From Phascolarctobacterium_B sp045598345 (GTDB lineage Bacteria; Bacillota; Negativicutes; Acidaminococcales; Acidaminococcaceae), in NCBI GenBank assembly GCA_045598345.1, contig JAZLLX010000131.1, positions 6,700 through 70,699 on the forward strand: a DNA stretch of 64,000 nt, in the 5' to 3' direction. Shown one piece after another: positions 1 through 7,856 of the stretch (the first letter of the stretch is position 1; each line of letters starts with the position of its first letter). Below the pieces are notes generated by a model. It saw only the letters and a program-made list of their open reading frames with translations. It made no database searches and had not been told where the DNA came from. The position numbers were made by a program, and so were the translations under genes.

Positions 1-200
1 AGGCGGAAGAGTACCGTGTGACCGTTCGCAATGCGCGCCGTGATGCCAATGACACTGTAAAGAAGATGGAAAAGGCAAAGGAAATTACGGAAGATGATTC
101 CAAGAAATGTCTTGATGATATCCAGAAAGCCACGGACAAGAAAATGGCTGATTTGGAAAAAATTGTGGCCGCCAAAGAAAAGGAAGTTATGGAAATCTGA
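1..200 (+). CDS. frr: Ribosome recycling factor, C-terminal part
   Basis: Partial gene cut by the window edge; the reading frame is open from base 3 to the TGA at 198-200, about 65 residues. The visible part (EEYRVTVRNARRDAND near its start, KEKEVMEI at its end) is the characteristic C-terminal helix of RRF, which with EF-G splits post-termination ribosomes. It lies just upstream of uppS-cdsA-dxr, the usual Firmicute order, although a ferredoxin gene and a repeat separate them here. Confidence 0.93.
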   Translation, partial: AEEYRVTVRNARRDANDTVKKMEKAKEITEDDSKKCLDDIQKATDKKMADLEKIVAAKEKEVMEI

Positions 201-237
201 CAGATTGTTTTTATACGGAAGGAAAGGAGGTGCAACG

Positions 238-405
238 ATGGCTTTGAAGATTGACAAGGAAAAATGCTTAGGTTGTGGCGCTTGCGCCGCTAACTGCCCC
301 GTTCAAGCTATTAAAGAAAAAGATGGCAAGTATGAAATTGGGGATGCATGTGTAGAGTGTGGCGCCTGTGCCGCCAACTGCCCTGCTCAAGCAATCAGCA
401 AATAA
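238..405 (+). CDS. 2[4Fe-4S] ferredoxin, 55 aa
   Basis: Short ferredoxin that carries low-potential electrons in the cytoplasm. Two CxxCxxCxxxC clusters are visible (Cys 10/13/16/20 and 38/41/44/48), each followed by Pro, the clostridial-type pattern for two [4Fe-4S] clusters. The ATG at 238 follows a strong ribosome-binding site (GGAAAGGAGG), so a longer upstream reading in the same frame can be set aside. It sits between frr and uppS and its redox partner cannot be deduced. Confidence 0.93.
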   Translation: MALKIDKEKCLGCGACAANCPVQAIKEKDGKYEIGDACVECGACAANCPAQAISK

Positions 406-413
406 CAAAAGCA

Positions 414-439
414 ACAATGCACCCGTAAGGGTGCATTGT
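414..439 (+). terminator. Hairpin after the ferredoxin gene
   Basis: Perfect 11-bp stem (ACAATGCACCC / GGGTGCATTGT) with a GTAA loop, 9 bp after the stop codon. There is no good T-run, so it is a probable but not textbook intrinsic terminator. Confidence 0.5.
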
Positions 440-480
440 GCGTTATTTGCCGAAAAAAATGAAAGAGCAAATGAACAAAT

Positions 481-563
481 AGCAAAGACCAAATTAGGTA
501 GGAAATCCTTTGATTATAATCGGTAATTTCACGAAGTGAAATTGTCCATAATTGGTCTTTGCT
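481..563. repeat. Inverted-repeat element upstream of uppS
   Basis: Ends are near-perfect inverted copies (AGCAAAGACCAAATT at 481 and its complement near 550-563). The inside holds a smaller hairpin (525-543, loop GAA) after TGATTATAATCGG. The same tail, with a different but still paired stem, recurs at 45.4, 53.3 and 63.7 kb. It is the only copy of the intergenic repeat family in the 5' housekeeping block. Confidence 0.7.
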
Positions 564-588
564 CTTTGGAGATTTGATAATTTACAAA

Positions 589-1293
589 ATGGAAGTACCA
601 AAACATATAGCAATTATCATGGACGGGAACGGACGCTGGGCGAAGGAACATGGGAAAATTCGCACGGCGGGACATCAGGCGGGCGCTGAGGTTTTGAAAG
701 ATATTGTGAAGGCCGCAGACAACCTTGGCGTGAAAATTTTAACCGTCTATGCTTTTTCAACTGAAAATTGGAAAAGACCTAAAATGGAAGTTGATTTCAT
801 TATGCAACTTTTAGGGTCGTATCTGAAAAAAGAGATTCCTGAGTTTAACGCCAACAATGTGCAGGTGCGGTTTGTGGGCAGCCGTGAGGGTTTGCCCAAA
901 TCCGTGCTTGAGGAACTGGATTCGGTTTTGCAGTCAACGGCAAAGAATACGGGAATAATTTTGAATTTGGCAATTAACTATGGAGGCCGTGAGGAAATTG
1001 TGTCTGCTGCCAAGAAAATTGTGGGAGCAGTGCAGAAGGGCGGCCTTAAGGTTGAAGATATAGACGAGAAATGTTTTGAAAACTTTCTCTACACAGGTGA
1101 TTTGCCCGCACCGGATTTGCTGATTCGGACGGGCGGGGATTTTCGTATTTCCAATTTCCTGTTATGGCAGTTGGCTTATACGGAAATTTGGACAACGGAA
1201 ACTTATTGGCCGGATTTTACGCCGGATATTTTGCGGACAGCGGTGGCGGAGTTCGGAAAACGGGAAAGGCGTTTTGGGGGATTAGGAAACTGA
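589..1293 (+). CDS. uppS: Undecaprenyl diphosphate synthase (cis-prenyltransferase)
   Basis: Makes the C55 lipid carrier for cell-wall synthesis by condensing isopentenyl diphosphate onto farnesyl diphosphate. The protein is 234 residues. Near the N-terminus it has the catalytic-Asp motif MDGNGRWA (Asp12); near the C-terminus it has RISNFLLWQLAYTE and WPDF. The start at 589 is chosen by homology (MEVPKHIAIIMDG); the upstream GGAG is about 18 bp away, so initiation may be weak. The segment usually read RTSGExRISN is RTGGDFRISN here. First gene of the uppS-cdsA-dxr-rseP operon. Confidence 0.93.
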   Translation: MEVPKHIAIIMDGNGRWAKEHGKIRTAGHQAGAEVLKDIVKAADNLGVKILTVYAFSTENWKRPKMEVDFIMQLLGSYLKKEIPEFNANNVQVRFVGSREGLPKSVLEELDSVLQSTAKNTGIILNLAINYGGREEIVSAAKKIVGAVQKGGLKVEDIDEKCFENFLYTGDLPAPDLLIRTGGDFRISNFLLWQLAYTEIWTTETYWPDFTPDILRTAVAEFGKRERRFGGLGN

Positions 1294-1294
1294 A

Positions 1295-2161
1295 ATGTTG
1301 ACAAGAATTATTACAGCAATTATCGGCATTGTGCTGGCGGTTGGCATAATCACATACGGCGGCTGGCTATTCGGCTTGGCCGTGCTGGTGTTGGGGATGC
1401 TGGCGTGGCACGAGTTTTTTCAAATGGCGAAGAATAAGGGTTTTCATATTTATCCTTTGACCGGCGGTGGCGGTGTGGCATTATTGTTGGCTTTGGCAGG
1501 ATATGCCTACACGGAGGGTGTTGATCAATTCTTTCAATATCCGTGTATTTTGCTTTTGACAGTTGTTGTTTTTCTTTTGATCTGTTTTGAAGGTCTTTTG
1601 CGGCATTGCCACTGGCATGAAGAAAACTGGATGGCGGATGCAAGTTATACTGCTTTCAGTTTTTTCTATTGCGGGCTTCTGATGGCTCATGTAATTCTGG
1701 TGCGTGGGGTTACGGGCTGGAAATTTGATCTTTTTAATCACACCATGACTTACGGGGAAGCGTTTTTGTGGCTGATACTTTTGGGGACTTGGGCGAGCGA
1801 TACTTTTGCTTATTTTGTTGGTATCACCTTTGGCAAACACAAGTTCTGCAAGGTGAGCCCTAAAAAATCCTGGGAAGGTGCCGTTGGCGGATTTATAGGG
1901 TCTATGGCAGTTGTTGTGGCTGTGGGGATGCACTTTATGATGATGAGTAGCAGTTTGGCCCATTGTCTTGGTTTTGGCATTGCTTTTTTTGCGCCTGTAG
2001 GTGATTTGATAGAAAGCGTGATCAAGCGTGGTTTTGAGGTTAAGGATAGCGGCAAACTTTTGCCGGGACACGGCGGAGTGTTGGACAGGTTTGACAGTTT
2101 GTTGTTCACCGCACCTCTTGCGTATTATATTTTGATTTTTTGGAAGAATTTTATAGGATGA
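1295..2161 (+). CDS. cdsA: Phosphatidate cytidylyltransferase
   Basis: Integral membrane enzyme that makes CDP-diacylglycerol from phosphatidic acid and CTP, the entry point to phospholipids. The 288-residue protein has several hydrophobic segments. The family signature lies near the C-terminus (VGDLIESVIKRGFEVKDSG, then LPGHGGVLDRFDS). The start lies one base after the uppS stop and the stop overlaps the dxr start (ATGA), so the genes are translationally coupled. Confidence 0.95.
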   Translation: MLTRIITAIIGIVLAVGIITYGGWLFGLAVLVLGMLAWHEFFQMAKNKGFHIYPLTGGGGVALLLALAGYAYTEGVDQFFQYPCILLLTVVVFLLICFEGLLRHCHWHEENWMADASYTAFSFFYCGLLMAHVILVRGVTGWKFDLFNHTMTYGEAFLWLILLGTWASDTFAYFVGITFGKHKFCKVSPKKSWEGAVGGFIGSMAVVVAVGMHFMMMSSSLAHCLGFGIAFFAPVGDLIESVIKRGFEVKDSGKLLPGHGGVLDRFDSLLFTAPLAYYILIFWKNFIG

Positions 2162-3291
2162 AGTATATCTCGCTTTTGGGCAGTACCGGGTCCATTGGTC
2201 GGCAGACCTTGGAAGTGGCGCTTGCCAATCCTGATAAACTGAAAATAGTTGCTGTTGCTGCCCATAAAAATGTGGCAGAGATGGAAAGACAGATAAAAGT
2301 TTTGCAGCCGGAAGTGGCAGTTTTGACAGATGTGACTGCGGCAAGGGAATTGCAAAAATCCTGTGGCGGCAAGACCAAAATTTTAGCAGGTCAGGATGGG
2401 CTGATGGAGGCGGCCACTTGGCAAAGTGCTGATGTGGTGCTGGGTGCTATGGTTGGCTACGCCGGTTTGCGGCCGGTTTTGGCGGCCATTGAATGTGGGA
2501 AAAACATTGCCCTTGCCAACAAGGAAACTTTGGTGGCGGCGGGGAAGATTGTGATGGAGGCAGTGCACCGCAAAAGAGTAAATTTAACTCCTGTGGACAG
2601 CGAACATAGCGCCATTTTCCAGTCACTCCGTGGCGGTGCTAAAAATGAGGTCAGGAACCTGATTCTTACAGCCAGCGGAGGGCCGTTCTTTGGCAAAAGC
2701 CAAAAAGAATTGGCAAATGTAACGGTTGACCAATGTTTGCACCATCCAAACTGGAATATGGGAGCAAAGGTCACTATTGATTCCAGCACTTTGGCGAATA
2801 AGGGCCTGGAAGTGATTGAAGCCCATTGGCTTTTTGATATGCCCTACGAAAAAATTAAAGTGCTTGTTCATCGTGAGAGTATTGTACATTCTTTGGTAGA
2901 GTTTTGTGACGGCAGCGTGATGGCACAATTGGGCAATCCTGATATGCGTTTGCCCATTCAGTATGCTTTGAGTTGGCCGGAAAGATTTGCCAATGCTTTT
3001 GGTTCTTTGGACTTGGTTAAAGCGGCAAAATTAAGTTTTGCAGAGCCGGATTTGGGAACATTCCCCGCTTTGCAACTGGCACGAGAATGTGGTATGGCAG
3101 GCGGCGTTTTGCCCACGGTGTTCAATGCGGCAAATGAAGTGGCGGTGGAAAAATTTTTGGCAGGCAAGATTAAATACTTAGATATTTACAAGACCACAGA
3201 AAAGGTGGTCAAGCAGTTTTCAGCACAGGAAAATTACAGTTTGGAAGATATTGAGATGGCGGATAAAGAAGCCAGGGATTTGGCGAGGTAA
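2158..3291 (+). CDS. dxr: 1-deoxy-D-xylulose 5-phosphate reductoisomerase
   Basis: Second step of the MEP isoprenoid pathway: DXP to MEP using NADPH and a divalent metal. The 377-residue protein begins with a Rossmann motif (LGSTGSIGRQTL). It also has NKETLVAAG and the metal-binding PVDSEHSAIFQ region. The ATG at 2158 overlaps the cdsA stop; an in-frame start 18 bp upstream is less likely. With ispG downstream and uppS upstream the block covers isoprenoid supply for the wall carrier. Confidence 0.95.
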   Translation: MKYISLLGSTGSIGRQTLEVALANPDKLKIVAVAAHKNVAEMERQIKVLQPEVAVLTDVTAARELQKSCGGKTKILAGQDGLMEAATWQSADVVLGAMVGYAGLRPVLAAIECGKNIALANKETLVAAGKIVMEAVHRKRVNLTPVDSEHSAIFQSLRGGAKNEVRNLILTASGGPFFGKSQKELANVTVDQCLHHPNWNMGAKVTIDSSTLANKGLEVIEAHWLFDMPYEKIKVLVHRESIVHSLVEFCDGSVMAQLGNPDMRLPIQYALSWPERFANAFGSLDLVKAAKLSFAEPDLGTFPALQLARECGMAGGVLPTVFNAANEVAVEKFLAGKIKYLDIYKTTEKVVKQFSAQENYSLEDIEMADKEARDLAR

Positions 3292-3293
3292 GG

Positions 3294-4040
3294 ATGGATT
3301 TAAGAGGTATTGTTGTTGCGTTAATAACGATTGGTATTTTGGTCACGGTGCATGAACTGGGGCATTTTATGGTTGCCAAAATGATGGGCATGCGGGTGGA
3401 CGAGTTTGCCATTGGTTTTGGCCCCGTACTTTGGCAAAAGCAAAAAGGGGAAACCATTTATTCTTTGCGTGCCATTCCATTGGGCGGATTTAACCGGATT
3501 GCAGGAATGAATCCTGAAGACCCTTGTACACCGGACAGTTATAAGGCAAAACCCGTGTGGGCAAGAATGTTCACCATTGTGGCAGGGGCTTTGATGAATT
3601 TTGTTTTGGCGGCGGTGGTCTTTGCCATTATTTATTTCTTTTGGCGTAATACAGGATTTTTCACTGCAGTTTGGGGCGGAATTCTGCACATGGTGAAAGT
3701 TACGGTGTGGATGTTACATGGTTTTTGGGCCATGATTTTTGGTAAGGAAGCAGTGGACTTGGCAGGACCATTGGGTGTTGTGATGGTGGCAGGGGATGTG
3801 GCCGCTCATGGGATGAGGGCTGTACTTAATTTTATTGCGTTCTTAAGTGTTAATTTGGGTATTATCAATTTGTTGCCATTGCCGGCCTTGGACGGAGGAC
3901 ATTTTGTGCTTTTGCTTTTGGAGGCGCTCCGTGGCAAACCATTGCCGGATAAAGCAATGGAGTATATTCAATATTTGGGCATTGCTATAATTTTGAGCAT
4001 TGTGCTTTTCAGCACTTATCAAGATATTTTGCGGTTTTAA
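3294..4040 (+). CDS. rseP: RseP/RasP-type site-2 metalloprotease lacking PDZ
   Basis: Intramembrane zinc protease of family M50B, normally cleaving membrane-bound anti-sigma factors and remnant signal peptides. HELGH at residues 20-24 and a C-terminal PLPALDGG motif give a complete zinc site. At 248 residues it is well below the usual 340-420: the sequence goes from the second membrane segment (NFVLAAVVFAIIYFFW) straight to the segment before GPLGVV, so the PDZ domain is absent. The frame is open with no sign of frameshift. Position after dxr matches the usual operon. Confidence 0.9.
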   Translation: MDLRGIVVALITIGILVTVHELGHFMVAKMMGMRVDEFAIGFGPVLWQKQKGETIYSLRAIPLGGFNRIAGMNPEDPCTPDSYKAKPVWARMFTIVAGALMNFVLAAVVFAIIYFFWRNTGFFTAVWGGILHMVKVTVWMLHGFWAMIFGKEAVDLAGPLGVVMVAGDVAAHGMRAVLNFIAFLSVNLGIINLLPLPALDGGHFVLLLLEALRGKPLPDKAMEYIQYLGIAIILSIVLFSTYQDILRF

Positions 4041-4066
4041 AAGTATTTGGTAGCGGGGGGATAATT

Positions 4067-4636
4067 ATGAATGTAACTGTGTTTTTGGGCTCAACTTTGG
4101 GGAATGACAAAATTTACGCAGAGGAAGTTGTTAAAATTGGCAAATGGATTGCCAGGAACGGGCATACTTTAGTTTTTGGCGGCAGCCGTGAGGGTCTGAT
4201 GGAAAAATTGGCACTGACTGTTATGCAACATGGAGGCAGAACCATTGGCGTGCAGACCAAGTATTTGTTCAACAGATATGGTGCAGTGGAAAATTTATCC
4301 ACTTTGGAATTAGTGGACAAGATGTCGGAACGTATTACACGCATGATTGAACTGGGGGATATGTTTATTATTTTCCCGGGCGGTGTGGGAACTTTGGAAG
4401 AGGCCGCCCAAGTTTTGTCCAGAAATAAGTTGGGGATTATAGGACTTAAACATATTGCGTTCTATAATTTGAATGGTTTTTATGATGGGTTTAGAACATA
4501 CTTGGACGGTATGGACAAAATGGGATTTGGGGATGAAAAATCTAACAAAGTAACACATTTCATCAATACTGTCACAGAAATTGATAATATTGCACAGATT
4601 ATACTGCTGGACATAAACAATAAAAAACAATTTTAA
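4067..4636 (+). CDS. LOG-family (TIGR00730) nucleotide phosphoribohydrolase-like protein
   Basis: Rossmann-like protein of 189 residues. The family is known for releasing bases from nucleoside 5'-monophosphates (cytokinin-activating LOG enzymes and bacterial YgdH/YvdD relatives). Visible motifs are GGSREGLM, which replaces the usual GGxxxGLM, and PGGVGTLEE, the catalytic and nucleotide-binding signature. SD GGGGGGAT lies upstream of the ATG. The substrate in this organism is unknown. Confidence 0.85.
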   Translation: MNVTVFLGSTLGNDKIYAEEVVKIGKWIARNGHTLVFGGSREGLMEKLALTVMQHGGRTIGVQTKYLFNRYGAVENLSTLELVDKMSERITRMIELGDMFIIFPGGVGTLEEAAQVLSRNKLGIIGLKHIAFYNLNGFYDGFRTYLDGMDKMGFGDEKSNKVTHFINTVTEIDNIAQIILLDINNKKQF

Positions 4637-4708
4637 TAAAAACCTACCATATGACTAAAAAAAATGTCTTGTATAGGTAGAGGGGAAAAATTTAAGTTGG
4701 ATTTCGGG

Positions 4709-4737
4709 TGCCGCCGGAGGGCGGCATGCATTTTTTG
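4709..4737 (+). terminator. Intrinsic terminator after the LOG gene
   Basis: Stem TGCCGCC / GGCGGCA with GGAG loop, then TGCA and six T. It ends the uppS-to-LOG transcription unit ahead of the ispG promoter. Confidence 0.75.
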
Positions 4738-4742
4738 TAAAG

Positions 4743-4786
4743 GTGAAAATTCCGTAATTTTCACGTGAAAATTACGTAATTTTCAC
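4743..4786. promoter_or_regulatory. Two adjacent palindromes upstream of the ispG promoter
   Basis: 4743-4764 and 4765-4786 are back-to-back inverted repeats with GTGAAAATT arms. The second is a perfect 22-bp palindrome centred on TACGTA. The position just upstream of a candidate promoter suggests an operator, but a cruciform or hairpin is equally possible. Confidence 0.5.
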
Positions 4787-4788
4787 TA

Positions 4789-4817
4789 TTTTAATACCAA
4801 CGGTTTTGTGGTATAAT
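4789..4817 (+). promoter_or_regulatory. Candidate ispG promoter
   Basis: TATAAT at 4812-4817 with a weak -35 (TTTTAA) 17 bp upstream. Transcription would start near 4824, at the first unit of the tandem array. Confidence 0.5.
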
Positions 4818-4821
4818 ATTA

Positions 4822-4998
4822 AAAGAATGAAATAGGGTGAAAGAATGAAATAGGGTGAAAGAATGAAACAGGGTGAAAGAATGAAACAGGGTGAAAGAAT
4901 GAAACAGGATGAAAGAATGAAACAGGATGAAAGAATGAAATAGGGTGAAAGAATGAAATAGAGTGAAAGAATGAAACAGGGTGAAAGAATGAAATTAG
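4822..4998 (+). repeat. 18-bp tandem array of RBS-plus-ATG units before ispG
   Basis: Ten ATGs lie exactly 18 bp apart (4827, 4845, 4863, 4881, 4899, 4917, 4935, 4953, 4971, 4989). They are usually separated by AGGGTGAAAGA, so each unit holds a Shine-Dalgarno-like AGGGTGA before its ATG. All are in the ispG frame and encode MKQGER-like hexapeptides. Units 1, 2, 7 and 8 contain TAG. The array makes up most of the predicted ispG leader. Confidence 0.9.
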
Positions 4999-6062
4999 GT
5001 GAAAAGGTGAAAAGAAGAAAAACAATTCAATTACATATCGGTTCCGTGGCGGTGGGTGGGGACGCACCCATTGCGGTACAGAGCATGACCAATACCCCGA
5101 CCCAGGATGCGGGGAAAACTTTAGCGCAAATCGGACACCTGGCGGCGGCCGGTTGCGACATTGTCCGTTGTGCCGTGCCGGATGAAGAGGCAGTAACGGG
5201 CTTGAAAAAGATTTGTGAAAAGTCGCCTTTGCCTGTAATTGCGGACATTCATTTTGATTACCGTCTGGCGTTGGGGGCTTTGGCTGCAGGTGTGGCAGGG
5301 TTACGCTTAAATCCAGGCAATATTACGGAGCAGGAAAAAGTTGCGGCGGTGGTGGAAAAGGCAAAAGAGAATAATATTCCTATCCGCATTGGGGTCAATG
5401 GCGGCTCCTTGCCGAAAGATTTGCTGGCAAAATACGGGCATCCCACACCGGAAGCATTGGTGGAGGCGGCCTGGCGACATATTCGTATTTTAGAAAAATT
5501 GAACTACCGTAATATAAAGGTTTCCCTGAAAGCCCATGATGTACCGTTGACATTGGCGGCTTACCGTCTGTTGGCGGAGCAATGTGATTACCCGTTGCAT
5601 GTGGGAATTACGGAGGCAGGGACTGTACATAGCGGCATTATTAAAAGTGCAGTGGGCATAGGGGCGTTGCTGGCGGAAGGTATCGGGGATACCATCCGTG
5701 TTTCCCTGACCGGTGACCCGGTGGAGGAAGTGCGGGTCGCCAGGGAAATATTGAAAGCGTTGGGACTTAGGGAATATGGCCCTACTTTAATCAGTTGCCC
5801 CACTTGCGGCAGGACCCAAATTAATTTGGAAAAACTGGCTTTGGCAGTGGAAGAATATTTGCAGAAGATTACCAAACCAATCAGCGTGGCGGTAATGGGC
5901 TGTGTGGTGAACGGGCCGGGTGAAGCAAGGGAAGCGGATGTGGGCATTGCCGGGGGAAAAGGTGAGGGACTGCTTTTCCGCAAGGGTGAGATTATAAAAA
6001 AAGTTCCTGAAGACAGGCTATTAGCAGAATTGTTTGCGGAAATAGACAAAATTCAGGTGTGA
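4989..6062 (+). CDS. ispG: 4-hydroxy-3-methylbut-2-enyl diphosphate synthase (IspG/GcpE)
   Basis: Iron-sulfur enzyme of the MEP pathway converting MEcPP to HMBPP. The TIM-barrel part is visible (QSMTNTPTQDAGKTL, IVRCAVPD). The C-terminal cluster-binding part has CPTCGRTQ and MGCVVNGPGEA. About 357 residues. The start is ambiguous: ATG 4989, the last unit of the tandem array, or GTG 5007 with SD AGGTGAAAAG; both give family-like N-termini, and ATG 4971 would add one array hexapeptide. Confidence 0.93.
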   Translation: MKLGEKVKRRKTIQLHIGSVAVGGDAPIAVQSMTNTPTQDAGKTLAQIGHLAAAGCDIVRCAVPDEEAVTGLKKICEKSPLPVIADIHFDYRLALGALAAGVAGLRLNPGNITEQEKVAAVVEKAKENNIPIRIGVNGGSLPKDLLAKYGHPTPEALVEAAWRHIRILEKLNYRNIKVSLKAHDVPLTLAAYRLLAEQCDYPLHVGITEAGTVHSGIIKSAVGIGALLAEGIGDTIRVSLTGDPVEEVRVAREILKALGLREYGPTLISCPTCGRTQINLEKLALAVEEYLQKITKPISVAVMGCVVNGPGEAREADVGIAGGKGEGLLFRKGEIIKKVPEDRLLAELFAEIDKIQV

Positions 6063-6146
6063 GGTTTCAGGGGTCAGGTTTCAGGTTTCAGCAGTGGGAG
6101 AAAGTTCTTATGATTATATAGAAATGTTTTCAGAAAGGATTAGGGT

Positions 6147-7856
6147 ATGAAGGTTACACAATTGTATGCACCTACATTGAGGGAGGTGCCGGCAGAGGCG
6201 GAAATTATCAGTCATCAAATGCTGATGCGTGCCGGTTTTATCCGCAAGGCAACCGGTGGTATGTACACTTATTTGCCGTTGGCCTGGCGGGTAATGAAGA
6301 AGATTGAGAATATCGTCCGTGAAGAAATGGATGCCAAAGGGGCACAGGAAATTTTGATGCCCATTACGCAACCGGCGGAACTGTGGCAGGAGTCGGGTCG
6401 TTGGGGTGCTTACGGTGCGGAAATGTGGCGGTTGAAAGACAGGCACGGCAGGGAATTCTGCCTGGGTCCTACTCATGAAGAAATGATTACGGCTCTGGTG
6501 CGTGATGAGGTGCGGTCTTACAGGCAGTTGCCTTTAATGCTTTACCAAATTCAAAACAAATATCGTGATGAACGCAGACCCCGTTTTGGCTTAATCCGCA
6601 GCCGTGAATTTGTTATGAAGGATTGTTATTCCTTTGACAGAGATGAAGAAGGTTTGGATAAATCTTATAATGCTATGTATGATGCTTATAGTCGTGTGTT
6701 CACCCGTTGCGGTTTGAATTATCGTCCGGTTGAGGCCGACAGTGGCGCTATTGGCGGCAGCGGTTCCCATGAGTTTATGGCATTGGCTGAAACTGGCGAG
6801 GCGGAATTGGTTTATTGCAGCAAATGTGATTATGCGGCGGATGTGGAGAAGGCAGAGTTACACGAAATTGCGGAGACGGATGAGCCGCTGAAAAATGTGG
6901 AAGAAGTTGCCACCCCTGACTGCAAGACCATTCAAGCGGTTTGTGATTACTTGAAGTTACCCATAGAAAAATCTGTGAAGGCAGTGGCTTTCAGTTCTGA
7001 AAAGGGTCTAATCCTTTGCTTTGTCCGTGGGGACCATGAGGTTAATGAAATCAAAGTTGTGAACACGGTCGGCGTGCCGGAAGTTATGATGGGGGAGGAC
7101 AGCGAGCTGGTAACAGCAGGTACAGTGGGCGGTTACATGGGGCCTGTGGGCTTGGACCCAAAGAAGGTTATTGTAATTGCGGACAGTACGGTTATGAAAA
7201 TGCACAATTTCTGTTGCGGCGCCAACAAGGCAGGTTATCATTTGCTGAATGTTAATCCGGGTCGTGATTTTACGCCGACTTATGTGGCAGACATCCGCCT
7301 GATTCAGGCGGGGGACCCCTGCCCCCATTGCGGGGCGCCTGTGGCACATGCCCGTGGCACGGAAGTTGGTCAGGTGTTCAAACTTTTTACCAAATATTCT
7401 GCAGCCATGGGTGCAAAATATTTGGATGAGGAAGGTAAGGAACATCCTATTGTTATGGGTTGCTATGGTATTGGTGTGGGCCGTACTATGCAGGCGGTGG
7501 CTGAACAATACAATGACAAGGACGGTATGATGTGGCCCCGTGCGGTAGCGCCTTACGAAGTAATTGTATTGCCCATGAACACTAAGGATGAGCCAAGCAC
7601 GAAGAAGGCCTTTGAAATTTATGAAGCATTGCAAAAAGCAGGGGTGGAGACCGTTATTGACGACAGAAACGAAAGGCCGGGTGTCAAGTTCAAGGATGCA
7701 GATTTGATTGGCTATCCTTTGCGGGTGGTATGCGGGCCTAAGACATTGGAACAGGGCAAATTGGAAATTAAAATCCGTAAGACAGGGGAAATGCGGATGT
7801 TGGATTTGCAAGGAAACTATATTCAAGAGATTAAGGATATTTTGGAAACATTATGA
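6147..7856 (+). CDS. proS: Prolyl-tRNA synthetase, bacterial type with editing insertion
   Basis: Charges tRNA-Pro. The 569 residues match the long bacterial ProRS type: class II motifs at the front (MRAGFIRKATGGMYTYLPL, then CLGPTHEEM and RDERRPRFGLIRSREF), an INS editing domain in the middle, and the C-terminal anticodon-binding domain. Its stop overlaps the polC start (ATGA), as commonly seen in Firmicutes. No T-box leader is seen in the short upstream gap, which holds only TTTCAGG-type direct repeats (6063-6095). Confidence 0.95.
   Translation: MKVTQLYAPTLREVPAEAEIISHQMLMRAGFIRKATGGMYTYLPLAWRVMKKIENIVREEMDAKGAQEILMPITQPAELWQESGRWGAYGAEMWRLKDRHGREFCLGPTHEEMITALVRDEVRSYRQLPLMLYQIQNKYRDERRPRFGLIRSREFVMKDCYSFDRDEEGLDKSYNAMYDAYSRVFTRCGLNYRPVEADSGAIGGSGSHEFMALAETGEAELVYCSKCDYAADVEKAELHEIAETDEPLKNVEEVATPDCKTIQAVCDYLKLPIEKSVKAVAFSSEKGLILCFVRGDHEVNEIKVVNTVGVPEVMMGEDSELVTAGTVGGYMGPVGLDPKKVIVIADSTVMKMHNFCCGANKAGYHLLNVNPGRDFTPTYVADIRLIQAGDPCPHCGAPVAHARGTEVGQVFKLFTKYSAAMGAKYLDEEGKEHPIVMGCYGIGVGRTMQAVAEQYNDKDGMMWPRAVAPYEVIVLPMNTKDEPSTKKAFEIYEALQKAGVETVIDDRNERPGVKFKDADLIGYPLRVVCGPKTLEQGKLEIKIRKTGEMRMLDLQGNYIQEIKDILETL

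Noticed and set aside
1481..2344. 287-codon antisense ORF across cdsA and dxr
   Set aside because: Shadow of two well-supported coupled genes; no start signal.
4819..5067. Minus-strand ORF with FFHPxS repeats
   Set aside because: Pure read-through of the 18-bp array upstream of ispG; no start signals.
6063..6146. T-box riboswitch upstream of proS
   Set aside because: The gap is only 84 bp, with short TTTCAGG repeats; no T-box sequence, specifier loop or terminator.
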